DNA of 7,918 nucleotides from Pseudomonadota bacterium (GCA_021785335.1 JAJYFW010000069.1:1-7918); one strand, 5' to 3'; shown: positions 1-7,113, counted from the first letter of the stretch. Made by a program: numbers and translations. Notes: generated by a model from the letters alone, not told the origin.

Positions 1-571
1 GCTGGCCGAGCAGCATCGCGGAGGCGACGGCACCGACCGCGACCGGGTTGAAGATGTGCTTGCGCCCGGGCGCGATCAGGAACTTGGAGGCGATGGCGAC
101 GACGGAGGCGACCACCAGCCCCGCGACGCCGATGCCGCTTTTCGCCGTCACCGGGCTGAACAGCAGCGTCAGGATCAGCGCGGTGATGGCGTAGGATTCC
201 ACGTTCGCCGGCACGCGCAGCACGGCGGCGAAGACGCGGTTGGTGATCCAGCACGTGGCGAACACCACGACGGCGGAGAAGGCGAGCGCGGTCGGGTCCT
301 GCGGCACCAGGTGCGCGAAGCCGAGCACGAAGGCGATCGCCAGAAGCGCCGCCGTGTAGGCGAGCACGAGGCGGTACATGGTGACGTGGTTGAGCACGGA
401 ATCGATGGCGCGCATCACCGCGAGGTTGCCCGCGCGGGGGCCCACGCTCTCGCGCGGTGCGGCGGCTTCCCGCGGCCCCACGCTCTCCCGCGGGCGGCTC
501 ATGGCCGGCTCCCTCTCGCGCGGCATGGCAACATCGCTCTCGCGCATCACGGCAGCCTCTCTCGTTCGCAT
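1..571 (-). CDS. NqrB/RnfD-family membrane electron-transport subunit (partial, C-terminus off the left edge)
   Basis: This is the N-terminal 190 residues of an integral membrane protein that continues beyond the window. After a roughly 60-residue Arg/Pro/Glu-rich cytoplasmic leader come hydrophobic segments at about 67-88, 95-118, 127-140, 147-167 and 172-188. Short conserved-looking stretches such as WITNRVFAAVLRVPANVESY (108-127) and KHIFNPVAVGAVASAML (171-187) resemble the NQR2/RnfD/RnfE family, whose members hold flavin in the membrane and pass electrons across it. Relatives found beside FMN-binding proteins often carry a C-terminal ferredoxin-NADP reductase-like module, but that part is not visible here. 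The ATG overlaps the apbE stop codon (ATGA), and a GGGAG lies 11 nt upstream, which supports this start and coupled translation. Later in-frame ATGs (residues 9, 16, 24, 53) would shorten the odd leader. Family assignment is fairly secure; the exact complex is not. Confidence 0.72.
   Translation of the reverse strand, partial: MRTREAAVMRESDVAMPREREPAMSRPRESVGPREAAAPRESVGPRAGNLAVMRAIDSVLNHVTMYRLVLAYTAALLAIAFVLGFAHLVPQDPTALAFSAVVVFATCWITNRVFAAVLRVPANVESYAITALILTLLFSPVTAKSGIGVAGLVVASVVAIASKFLIAPGRKHIFNPVAVGAVASAMLLGQ
440..493 (-). repeat. Short repeats encoding PRESVG units in the RnfD-like N-terminus
   Basis: Two 18-bp copies (476-493 and 440-457) differ at only two positions, both encode PRESVG, and have a 36-bp period. 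A third, diverged unit (PREAAA) sits exactly between them. Weaker RE-containing units (REAAV, RESDV, REREP) extend to residue 4, giving RE dipeptides at residues 4, 10, 18, 20, 28, 34 and 40. The array lies in frame in the predicted cytoplasmic leader of the membrane protein. It looks like a small expanded minisatellite rather than a conserved domain. Confidence 0.6.
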
Positions 572-1311
572 CATGAAATGACGAACTCCCTGAACCCGGT
601 GGTCTGGATGGCGACGCGGTCCGCGCCGATGACGTAGCCCTCAAGCCCCGGCTGCGCCTCGATGAAGCCGATGCCGTCCTCGCCCATGGCGAACGCGGCG
701 GTAGCGAAACGATCCGCTTCCAGCACGTCCGGGCCGATCACGGTGATGCTGAGCACGTCCGAGATTTTCCGCCCCGGCGCGTGCGGGTCGTAGATGTGCT
801 GGCCGCGCGCGGAGGTGCCGGAAGTGGCGATGCCGCGGTCGCGCGGTGCCACGATCTTCACGATCTCCATCGCGTTGAACGGGTTGCGGATGCCGATGCG
901 CCACGGCTCGCCGTCCGGCGCGTTGCCGCGGCACTGGATGTCCCCGCCCGCGTCCACCAGGTAGTCGGCGAAGCCGCGCCCTTCGATCAGGCGGGCGACG
1001 TCGCGGATCGCCCAGCCCTTCACGATGCCCGTGGGGTCGAGGAACCCGTCCGGCCGCGCGATGTCGAAATACCCGTCCGTCTCCCGGCGCGTGCGCTCCG
1101 CCAGCGCCAGCACCTCGCGCAGTTCCGTGCTCGGCTCGCCCGCGTCGAGGCGCAGCTCGTTGAAGCGCACCACCTCGCTCTCCGGCAGGAACGGGCTGAA
1201 CCGCGCCTCGATATCGGCGAAGCGGGCGAACGCCGCCTCGATCACGTCCGCGCCGGCGCGCGGCACATCGACGGTGACGGGCATGCCCATGAGGAAGCGG
1301 GTGGCGTCCAT
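571..1311 (-). CDS. apbE: ApbE-family FAD:protein FMN transferase
   Basis: The 246-residue protein matches ApbE, which transfers FMN from FAD through a phosphoester bond to a Ser/Thr of target proteins, using Mg2+. Visible family features are DPTGIVKGWA (92-101), DAGGDI (120-125), IATSGT (161-166), HIYDPHAPG (172-180) and DVLEADRFATAAFAMG (195-210), the last two being the usual metal- and flavin-site regions. Its likely substrate is the product of the gene 10 bp upstream, which carries an SGAT acceptor motif. It overlaps the next gene by ATGA. It is shorter than many ApbE proteins because it begins almost directly with the catalytic fold (RFLMGMPVTVDV): there is no signal peptide or lipobox, although many studied ApbE proteins are exported. 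No start codon further upstream in this frame adds an export signal. The family call is firm; the working compartment is uncertain. Confidence 0.93.
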   Translation of the reverse strand: MDATRFLMGMPVTVDVPRAGADVIEAAFARFADIEARFSPFLPESEVVRFNELRLDAGEPSTELREVLALAERTRRETDGYFDIARPDGFLDPTGIVKGWAIRDVARLIEGRGFADYLVDAGGDIQCRGNAPDGEPWRIGIRNPFNAMEIVKIVAPRDRGIATSGTSARGQHIYDPHAPGRKISDVLSITVIGPDVLEADRFATAAFAMGEDGIGFIEAQPGLEGYVIGADRVAIQTTGFREFVIS

Positions 1312-1321
1312 CGCCCGGCGC

Positions 1322-1693
1322 TCAGTGCGAAGCCTGGCGCAGCGCGCCGTCGATGGAGGCGATGAAGGCGCGGCTGTCCAGCGTCGCGCCGGAGACGCCG
1401 TAGATGCGCCCGCTCTGCGCGCGGATCACCTCGCGCTCCATGTAGGGCAGCGCGCGGGAGGCGATGTAGCGGCTGGTGGAGCGGTCGGCGGGGTATTTCA
1501 GCACCTGCACCTCGACGATCTTGCCGGCGTTGATGCGCACCTGCGCCTGCACCGGGCCGTAATAGGCGCTGTAGGTCGGGCCGGGGTAGGTGCCGTCGCG
1601 GTAGTGCGCGGCCTGGGCGAGGGCGGGAAGCGGGGCGGCGAGGCACGCGGCCAGCGCGGTGCCAAGAAGAAGGCGGGATCGGAAACGGGTCAT
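1322..1693 (-). CDS. Exported FMN-binding domain protein (probable ApbE substrate)
   Basis: This 123-residue protein has an N-terminal export signal followed by a single FMN-binding domain. Residues 1-26 show basic MTRFRSR, a hydrophobic core and an ALA|Q signal peptidase I site near residue 26. The C-terminal part contains GVSGATLDSRAF (99-110); SGAT (101-104) is the flavinylation motif recognised by ApbE, so Thr104 is the expected FMN attachment site. Related domains occur in NqrC, RnfG and small extracytosolic flavoproteins that relay electrons. An alternative lipoprotein cleavage at LAAC (14-17) cannot be excluded. It lies 10 bp before apbE and after a terminator, so it probably begins a separate transcript. 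No strong Shine-Dalgarno is seen; only GAG-containing sequence precedes the ATG. The flavinylated-protein call is confident; its physiological partner is unknown. Confidence 0.88.
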   Translation of the reverse strand: MTRFRSRLLLGTALAACLAAPLPALAQAAHYRDGTYPGPTYSAYYGPVQAQVRINAGKIVEVQVLKYPADRSTSRYIASRALPYMEREVIRAQSGRIYGVSGATLDSRAFIASIDGALRQASH

Positions 1694-1818
1694 GCTCTCG
1701 GGCTCGGGATGGGATGGCGCTGCTCTAAAGGCGGCGACTTACGGCAAGCTTTTGCGCCCCCGCCCACCGCCGTCCAGCCCCACCCGGGCGCTTTAATTCT
1801 TCGTAACGCCCTGACCAG
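1694..1818 (-). promoter_or_regulatory. Intergenic leader of the FMN-binding/apbE/rnfD-like operon
   Basis: This 125-bp gap lies between the terminator of the upstream operon and the FMN-binding gene, so a promoter is expected here. No convincing -35/-10 pair was found. The notable content is a minus-strand G-rich block (1754-1791) flanked by a 6-bp inverted repeat (GCGCCC at one end, GGGCGC at the other), and a short AT-rich patch at about 1791-1806. Promoter placement is inferred from position only. Confidence 0.35.
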
Positions 1819-1850
1819 AAACGAAAAAGCGCCGGCGCTACCGGTGCTTT
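1819..1850 (-). terminator. Intrinsic terminator of the aprM-aprB-aprA-sat-phosphodiesterase operon
   Basis: On the minus strand, a 10-bp stem (1841-1850 paired with 1826-1835, one G-U wobble) closes a 5-nt loop (1836-1840) and is followed by TTTTTCGTTTC. The T-run starts inside the base of the stem. The TAG stop codon of the phosphodiesterase gene (1838-1840) lies in the hairpin loop, so the terminator and the end of the coding region are interlocked. It separates the sulfur-oxidation operon from the flavin cassette, though read-through is possible. Confidence 0.8.
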
Positions 1851-2635
1851 GCCCCAGCCCCCGCCGGCCCGTGCGGCGGCGTGCCCACGATGCGCGAGGC
1901 GGCGCTGAACCCGCCATGCCGGTCGAGCCGGTGCAGGTGGTAGACCGGCCGCGCGAGCAGGTGCGCCGGGTACTCGCCCTTGCGCAGGGGCGTCGCGACC
2001 GCGGGCATCACCGTCGCGGGGATGGCGCCGACATGGCCGGTGGTGCCGCGGTGCACGTGCCCGCTGATGACGGCGGCCACCCGCCCGGCATGCTGCGCCG
2101 CGCGGGCGAGCCGCTCCATCGCCTCGCGCGTCTCGAAGTTGACGGGGTCCGGCCCGACCCGCACCTCGAAGGGCGGGTGGTGGGCGAAGAGGGCGATGGG
2201 CTTGCCCGGGTCCGCGCCGATCATGCGCACGAGCCGGCGCGCGCGCGCCTCGCAGAAATCGCCCTTGTTGCTCTGGGTGTTGAGCGTGTCGACCGCGATC
2301 AGCCGCACCTCGAAGCGCTCGATGGCGTAGTCGATGAACTCGGAATCCGTGCTGATGTAGCCGTGCCCGCCGAACGCCGCGCGCAGGTTGGCGCGGTCGT
2401 CCTTGTTGCCGGGGATCACGAACACCGGTGCCCGCGCCCGCGCGAGGATGGCGGCGGCGAGCGCGTATTCCTCCGCCCGCCCGTTGTGCACGATGTCGCC
2501 GGTATGCACGATCGCGTCCGGCGCCTCGTCGAGCGCGTTGATGTCCGCGACCACGGCCTCGAAGTCGCGGATGCGCTGCTCGCTGTCCGGCGTGTCGAGC
2601 GTGAGGTGCGTGTCCGATATCTGGGCGACGAGCAT
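1838..2635 (-). CDS. Calcineurin-like metallophosphoesterase, class III cyclic-nucleotide phosphodiesterase-like
   Basis: The 265-residue cytoplasmic protein has the ordered metal-ligand motifs of the calcineurin-like phosphoesterase fold: DTH (8-10), GDIVHNG (46-52), GNKDD (76-80), AHHPPF (151-156) and GHVHRG (192-197). Expected dinuclear metal ligands are D8, H10, D47, N77, H152, H193 and H195. The layout is like CpdA/GpdQ enzymes that hydrolyse cAMP or phosphodiesters, but substrate cannot be read from sequence. Position 78 is Lys (AAG codon) where the usual GNH(D/E) motif has a catalytic His. It starts 10 bp after sat ends and has no good Shine-Dalgarno near its ATG, so it is probably translated by coupling and is the last gene of the sulfur-oxidation operon. 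A longer in-frame reading into sat is rejected because the protein fold begins at MLVAQISDTH. Confidence 0.85.
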   Translation of the reverse strand: MLVAQISDTHLTLDTPDSEQRIRDFEAVVADINALDEAPDAIVHTGDIVHNGRAEEYALAAAILARARAPVFVIPGNKDDRANLRAAFGGHGYISTDSEFIDYAIERFEVRLIAVDTLNTQSNKGDFCEARARRLVRMIGADPGKPIALFAHHPPFEVRVGPDPVNFETREAMERLARAAQHAGRVAAVISGHVHRGTTGHVGAIPATVMPAVATPLRKGEYPAHLLARPVYHLHRLDRHGGFSAASRIVGTPPHGPAGAGAKHR

Positions 2636-2645
2636 TATGCGGCGG

Positions 2646-3827
2646 TCACGACCCCTGGCGCAGGCCCGCGTAGTATTCGCGCAGGATCGCCACCACCTCC
2701 GGGCGGCTGAACTCCGGCGGGATCTCCGCGTTGCTCGACAGCATCGCGCGCTGCTGCGTGCCGGAGATGGAGATGTGCTCCTTGGGGTCGTGCGGGCAGG
2801 TGCGCGCGGTGGCCATGCCATAGCATTTGCGGCAGTAGAACGTGACGTCGATCTTGAGCGGCTTGAGCACCAGCGCGCCGGGCCACAGCTCGTCGAAGAT
2901 GTGGTGCGCGTCGAACGGGCCGTAGTAGCTGCCCACCCCCGCGTGGTCGCGCCCGACGATGAGGTGCGAGCAGCCGAAATTCTGCCTTATCACCGCGTGC
3001 AGCAGCGCCTCGCGCGGGCCGGCGTAGCGCATCTCGATCGGGTAGCCGGCCTGGATGACCGTTCCCTCGCGGAAGTAGTTGTCGATCATCGCCTGGATCG
3101 CGCGGGTGCGGACCTCGGCGGGGATGTCGCCCTCCTTCAGCTTGCCCAGCACCTGGTGGATGAACACGCCGTCCGAGACCTCGACGGCGATCTTGACCAG
3201 GTATTCGTGGCTGCGGTGCATCGGGTTGCGGGTCTGGAAGGCGGCGACCTGCGACCAGCCGCGTTCGAGGAACATCGCCCGCGCCTCGGCCGGGCGGATG
3301 TAGAGGTCGGGGTATTTCGCGGGATACTCACCCTCGCTCAGCGCGCGGACGGGGCCGGCGAGGTTGACCTCGCCCTGCGCCAGCACCTTGGCCACGCCGG
3401 GATGCTTCGGGTCCGTGGTGCGGTAGACGTGCTCGCACTCGAACGCCCGGTCGATCGGGTATTTCTCGCGCACGCGCATGATGGCGAGGATCTCCCCGCC
3501 CTCCGCGTCCACCAGCGCCACCTCCTCCTCCGCGCCGATGGCGTCCGCAAGCTCGCGCGCCACCGGCAGCGTGATCGGGATCGGCCAGAACACGCCGCTG
3601 GAAAGCCGCATGTCGCGGCAGGAGCCCTTCCAGTCCGCGTGCCCCATGAACCCGTCGAGCGGCGTGTAGGCGCCCATCGCGAGCATGAACACGTCCGAGA
3701 CGGCGCGGGAGTCGAGCGGCACCCTGCGCAGCGTCGCCGCCCGCGCGAGTTCCTCCGTCCGCTCCGTCTCGGGGAGCAGCAGGGGCCTGAGGGAGTCCGA
3801 GCCGTGCGGGGGAACGAGTTTCGGCAT
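2646..3827 (-). CDS. sat: Sulfate adenylyltransferase (homomeric ATP sulfurylase, dissimilatory type)
   Basis: The 393-residue cytoplasmic enzyme interconverts ATP plus sulfate with APS plus pyrophosphate; beside aprBA it should run towards ATP, making sulfate and conserving energy. It has the N-terminal PUA-like region followed by the catalytic domain with QTRNPMHR (198-205) and GRDHAGVG (292-299), the two nucleotide-binding signatures, and ISGTQQR (354-360). A cluster C332, C335, C344, H346 resembles the zinc-binding element known in some bacterial homomeric enzymes. No APS-kinase domain follows, and CysDN-type subunits are absent, fitting a dissimilatory role. The ATG at 3827 is preceded by GGAAGG with a 6-nt spacer; much longer reading upstream in the same frame would run antisense-like through aprA in another frame and is rejected. 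It lies 44 bp after aprA. Confidence 0.97.
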   Translation of the reverse strand: MPKLVPPHGSDSLRPLLLPETERTEELARAATLRRVPLDSRAVSDVFMLAMGAYTPLDGFMGHADWKGSCRDMRLSSGVFWPIPITLPVARELADAIGAEEEVALVDAEGGEILAIMRVREKYPIDRAFECEHVYRTTDPKHPGVAKVLAQGEVNLAGPVRALSEGEYPAKYPDLYIRPAEARAMFLERGWSQVAAFQTRNPMHRSHEYLVKIAVEVSDGVFIHQVLGKLKEGDIPAEVRTRAIQAMIDNYFREGTVIQAGYPIEMRYAGPREALLHAVIRQNFGCSHLIVGRDHAGVGSYYGPFDAHHIFDELWPGALVLKPLKIDVTFYCRKCYGMATARTCPHDPKEHISISGTQQRAMLSSNAEIPPEFSRPEVVAILREYYAGLRQGS

Positions 3828-3871
3828 GGCGTGCCTTCCGGGGACGGGGATGTCGCGGCCGCGCCCTCGCC

Positions 3872-5704
3872 TCAGGTGACGATGTGGTAGACCGGCGCCT
3901 TCTCCATCTCCCACTTGCCGGAATCCCGGTCGTACTGGGAGAGCGTGAAGCAGTGCCAGTCGTTGTCGTCGAGCTGCGGGTAGTCGCCGCGGTAGTAGTA
4001 GCCCGGCCAGCGCGTCTCCTTGCGGAACAGCGTGTGCTGGGTGACGCACTCGGAGGCCAGCAACCGGTGCTTCAGCTCCCAGGTGCGCTGCAGCTGGTGC
4101 AGGTCCGGCGCGCCGATCTTCGAGGAATCCTCGCGCAGCATGCCGAGCAGCTCGATGCCGCGGTTCAGCAGCGGCTCGTTGGTCATGTAGTTCACGCTGA
4201 TGCCGCCGCAGTACTCGTCCATGATCTTCTCGAGCCGCTGCAGCGCGTGGATCGGCAGGATGTAGCTCGGCGAGACCGTTCCGGCGACGATCTCGTTGCG
4301 ATACGTCTCGTAGTGTTCCATCGGCTGGAACACCTCGGCGCGCAGGTCGGCGATTTCCGCCTCGCTCACCTGCGGCTGGTCGCGGCCCTTCTCGGTCACG
4401 TACTTCACCGCCGCCTTGGCCGCGATGCGCCCCTCGGTGAAGGAGCCGGAGGAGAACTTGTGGGCCGTGCCGCCGATGGTGTCGCCGGCGCCGAACAGGC
4501 CCTCGACCGTCATCATGCGGTTGTAGCCCCACTGGTACTCGCTCGGCGCGTAGTCCTCCGGCCCGCTCGCCCAGGCGCCGGAGCACGTCGCGTGCGAGCC
4601 CATCACATAGGGCTCGGACGTGGTCAGCTCCGGGTTGATCTCCTTGGGGTCGATGTTCTGCGCCGCCCACACCACCGCCTGGCCGACCGTCATGCCGAGG
4701 AAGTTCTCCCAGCCCACGGTCTCCTTGTGCGGGTCCTGGAAGGCTTCCTTCGTCACCATGCGGATCGGGCCGCGCCCGGCCGCCGTCTCGCGCAGGAAGG
4801 CGTGGTTGCGCAGGCAGGTCGGCACCGGGTGCTGGTCGATGTAGTTGCCGACCATCCCCTTGATCTCGTCATACCACTTCGACTCGTATTCCTGCCCGTA
4901 CGCGTTCTGCGTGTAGGTCTTGAGGTGCAGGAAGTAGGCGCCGACCGGCCCGTACCCGTCCTTGAAGCGCGTGAGGACGATGCGGTTCTCCATCTGCGTC
5001 ATCTTCGCGCCGACCAGGATCGGCAGCGCGTAGGCGGAAGCGGAGGACCACGGCGCGTACCAGGTGCGCCCCATGCCCTCGCCGACCGCGCGCGGCTTGA
5101 AGATGTGCGAGGCGCCGCCCGCGGCGACGATCACCGCCTTGGCGCGGAAGACGTAGAAGTCGCCGGTGCGCACGTTGAAGCCCACCGCGCCCGCCACCCG
5201 CTTGCGCGACTTATCCATCAGCAGGTGGGTGACCATGATGCGGTTGTAGACTTCCGTCGCCGCCTTGCGCGCGGCCTCCGCGACGATGGGCTTGTAGCTC
5301 TCGCCGTGGATCATGATCTGCCACTTGCCCTCGCGCTGGTAGCGCCCCGTCTTCGGGTCGCGCATCAGGGGCAGGCCCCACTCCTCGAACTTGTGGACGG
5401 TGGAATCCACGTGCCGCGCGATGTCGTAGCCGAGGTCCTCGCGCACCAGGCCCATGAGGTCGATGCGCGCGTAGCGCACATGGTCCTCGGGCTGGTTCTC
5501 GTCCCACTGCATGCCCATGTAGCAGTTGATGGCGTAGAGGCCCTGCGCCACCGCGCCGCTGCGCTCGATATTGGCCTTCTCGACGCAGACGATCTTGAGG
5601 TCGCGGCCCCAGTAGCGGGATTCGTAGGTGGCCCCGCACCCGCCCATGCCGCCACCCACGACGAGGATGTCGGAGTCAACGTAAACGGTCTTGCGGCGAG
5701 CCAT
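3872..5704 (-). CDS. aprA: Adenylylsulfate (APS) reductase alpha subunit
   Basis: AprA is the FAD-containing catalytic subunit that here should oxidize sulfite with AMP to APS. At 610 residues it is close to family length. Visible features are the dinucleotide-binding GGGMGGCG (17-24), the FAD-contacting [20 protein letters not shown] (41-60), [11 protein letters not shown] (194-204), [14 protein letters not shown] (245-258), [10 protein letters not shown] (369-378) and [16 protein letters not shown] (407-422). N60, R246 and H371 are plausible equivalents of active-site residues described in the Archaeoglobus enzyme, but this was placed by eye. The chosen ATG overlaps the aprB stop by one base (TGATG), with AAGGA 8 nt upstream; a GTG one codon earlier is the alternative and adds one residue. 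No signal peptide, as expected for a cytoplasmic enzyme bound to AprB. Very high confidence. Confidence 0.98.
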   Translation of the reverse strand: MARRKTVYVDSDILVVGGGMGGCGATYESRYWGRDLKIVCVEKANIERSGAVAQGLYAINCYMGMQWDENQPEDHVRYARIDLMGLVREDLGYDIARHVDSTVHKFEEWGLPLMRDPKTGRYQREGKWQIMIHGESYKPIVAEAARKAATEVYNRIMVTHLLMDKSRKRVAGAVGFNVRTGDFYVFRAKAVIVAAGGASHIFKPRAVGEGMGRTWYAPWSSASAYALPILVGAKMTQMENRIVLTRFKDGYGPVGAYFLHLKTYTQNAYGQEYESKWYDEIKGMVGNYIDQHPVPTCLRNHAFLRETAAGRGPIRMVTKEAFQDPHKETVGWENFLGMTVGQAVVWAAQNIDPKEINPELTTSEPYVMGSHATCSGAWASGPEDYAPSEYQWGYNRMMTVEGLFGAGDTIGGTAHKFSSGSFTEGRIAAKAAVKYVTEKGRDQPQVSEAEIADLRAEVFQPMEHYETYRNEIVAGTVSPSYILPIHALQRLEKIMDEYCGGISVNYMTNEPLLNRGIELLGMLREDSSKIGAPDLHQLQRTWELKHRLLASECVTQHTLFRKETRWPGYYYRGDYPQLDDNDWHCFTLSQYDRDSGKWEMEKAPVYHIVT

Positions 5705-6165
5705 CACACCAATCCTTTTTTGAGTTGATCCGGCCGCAGGGCCGGCAGCGCCGCGATCTTCAGCGCCTCGGGTTCGTGCGCGAGCTGCTGGGAGGCCATC
5801 GCCTCCCCGCCGGGGGCGGCGTATTCGGCCGGACCCTTGATCGAGCCCCAGGGCGTCGTGCGGATCGGCGAGACGAAGTCCTTTTCGCGGCCGTCACGGA
5901 ACTTGATCTTCCAGGAGATCGTGCCCTTGGTGTCCTCGCGCAGCACGCGCACGCTGTGGCCGAGCGGCGCGAAGTCGGCATAGCCGCGGCAGTCGATCGC
6001 GTTCTGCGGGCAGGCCTTCACGCAGGAGTAGCACTCCCAGCAGAAATTCGGCTCGATGTTCAGCGCCCGCCGGTACGTCGGGTCGATGTGCATGATGTCG
6101 GACGGGCAGATATCCACGCAGTGCCCGCAGCCGTCACAGCTCGTCATATAGACAAATGTGGGCAT
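5704..6165 (-). CDS. aprB: APS reductase beta subunit, two [4Fe-4S] clusters
   Basis: AprB is the iron-sulfur partner that carries electrons between AprA's FAD and the membrane. The 153-residue sequence shows two ferredoxin-type cysteine sets, C10-C13-C16-C20 and C42-C45-C48-C52, each followed by Pro, then a C-terminal extension of about 90 residues (aromatic and charged, with VRVLREDTKGTISWKIKFRD at 72-91) of the kind that wraps around AprA. Length and order match the family. AAGGAG lies upstream of the ATG, with a rather long spacer of about 12 nt. It ends overlapping aprA, so the two subunits are translationally coupled, and it is separated from aprM by 71 bp without any terminator-like hairpin. 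Confidence 0.97.
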   Translation of the reverse strand: MPTFVYMTSCDGCGHCVDICPSDIMHIDPTYRRALNIEPNFCWECYSCVKACPQNAIDCRGYADFAPLGHSVRVLREDTKGTISWKIKFRDGREKDFVSPIRTTPWGSIKGPAEYAAPGGEAMASQQLAHEPEALKIAALPALRPDQLKKGLV

Positions 6166-6236
6166 GGGATTCGGTGTCTCCTTCGTCGAAGGTCGGCTTC
6201 GGGATCGGCGTCGGGTGGGTCAGTCGTTCCGGCGTC

Positions 6237-7022
6237 TCAATAATTCTGCGGCGCGCGGCGCCCGCTGCCGAGCTTCTCCGGCATGTTGGCCGGCGCCGGC
6301 AGGTTGCGCCGCGTGCCGTTCGCCTTCTCCACGCGCTTCTCGAAGGCGGCGGCGGGCTTGTAGAACATGTGCGAGAACTTGGACCACGGCACGGTCACGA
6401 ACAGCGCCGTCGTGGCCAGCAGGTAGAGGCCGAGGAAGATCGTCGTCAGCAGGCCGGCGCCGGCGGTCTGCAGCCAGGCCCAGATCAGCCCCAGCGTGCT
6501 GCTCGCGAGCAGCAGGCAGATGAACATGTCCGCGCGCACCAGGCGCAGCACCGGGTTGCCCTCGGCCATCACGTCGACGCGGATCGCGAACCAGAACCAG
6601 TAGCCGCCGGCGCAGACCATCAGCGCGCCGAGGTACCAGAGGAACGCAAGCAGCGCCGGGCCGGGGCTCGCCGGCGTCGGGAAGAAGAAGACCATGATGG
6701 CGCTGGTGAGCACGTAGAGGATGAAGCCGTACATGCCGAGCAGGTGCGCCGCGCGCCGCCGCTGGTTGCAGAACTCGCCCGAGGTCGCGACGTCGACCGC
6801 GAGCGTCTGCACCGCGATGCCGATCATCTCGCCGCTGCCGAGCGGGCGGCCGCGCTGGCGCACCTTGCGCTTGTTCTCGAAGAAGTAGCGCGCGCTCTTC
6901 TTGTGGATCGTGTCGAGCAGCGTCCCGCCTACCACCAGAATGAACATCACGACGACGTAAGCCTGCATGATGGCTGGCGAAACGGACGACGAAAGCTCGG
7001 CGAACGGATTGGTTGTGAACAT
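6237..7022 (-). CDS. aprM: AprM, membrane protein partner of APS reductase
   Basis: This 261-residue protein has about five membrane segments (roughly 17-36, 95-114, 123-146, 166-185, 190-211) and resembles the NarI/DsrM/QmoC-like cytochrome b membrane domain. The signature SKFSHMFYKP (214-223) is typical of that group. AprM is known in sulfur oxidizers that lack QmoABC and is proposed to link AprBA to the quinone pool. H93 (start of segment two) and H218 are candidate heme ligands; unlike QmoC there is no iron-sulfur domain, and the C-terminal tail (from about 224) is basic and probably cytoplasmic. ATG at 7022 has GGGAG 10 nt upstream and is preferred to a TTG 39 bp further upstream that lacks comparable support. 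It is first in the operon, ahead of aprB. Confidence 0.87.
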   Translation of the reverse strand: MFTTNPFAELSSSVSPAIMQAYVVVMFILVVGGTLLDTIHKKSARYFFENKRKVRQRGRPLGSGEMIGIAVQTLAVDVATSGEFCNQRRRAAHLLGMYGFILYVLTSAIMVFFFPTPASPGPALLAFLWYLGALMVCAGGYWFWFAIRVDVMAEGNPVLRLVRADMFICLLLASSTLGLIWAWLQTAGAGLLTTIFLGLYLLATTALFVTVPWSKFSHMFYKPAAAFEKRVEKANGTRRNLPAPANMPEKLGSGRRAPQNY

Positions 7023-7061
7023 TTGCTTGCCGCTCCCGATGAGTCCGCGTTTCCTGCGCAA

Positions 7062-7090
7062 CGTTTACCGGCGGCGCGTGCGGGCTGCAA
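7062..7090 (-). promoter_or_regulatory. Candidate sigma-70-type promoter for the aprM operon
   Basis: On the minus strand TTGCAG (7085-7090) and TAAACG (7062-7067) are separated by 17 bp. The -35 is fair (4 of 6 to consensus) and the -10 weak (3 of 6). It would start transcription near 7055, leaving a leader of about 33 nt that contains the GGGAG ribosome site. A poor -10 would suit an activator-dependent promoter. Tentative. Confidence 0.3.
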
Positions 7091-7113
7091 TAGAGTGTTC
7101 CCCATCATCGATC

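Noticed and set aside
440..493. CRISPR-like repeats
   Set aside because: Units are 18 bp, in frame within a protein, directly adjacent to related units rather than separated by unique spacers, and only two copies are near-identical.
1754..1800. Plus-strand terminator formed by GCGCCC/GGGCGC followed by a T-containing stretch
   Set aside because: The loop would be about 26 nt, the T-tract is broken, and no plus-strand gene ends here.
1025..3890. Long plus-strand open frames opposite apbE, the phosphodiesterase and sat
   Set aside because: Same antisense effect: Arg/Ala/Gly-rich products without motifs, directly opposite well-supported genes.
3828..4670. Extension of sat upstream to give a 674-residue protein
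   Set aside because: The extra part overlaps aprA out of frame and is compositionally unlike a protein domain; the ATG at 3827 has GGAAGG at proper distance and begins a normal Sat N-terminus.
3884..5728. A 614-codon open frame on the plus strand opposite aprA
   Set aside because: It is antisense to the unmistakable aprA, its product is low-complexity and rich in Arg, Val, Ala and His, and it matches no fold. Long antisense frames are expected in GC-rich coding DNA.
6166..6236. A separate promoter or small gene between aprM and aprB
   Set aside because: The 71-bp gap shows no convincing promoter pair, hairpin terminator or short coding frame with a ribosome site; only the aprB Shine-Dalgarno is apparent.
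7023..7061. TTG start for aprM 39 bp upstream of the chosen ATG
   Set aside because: The added basic residues have no family support and the ATG at 7022 has a good Shine-Dalgarno (GGGAG).
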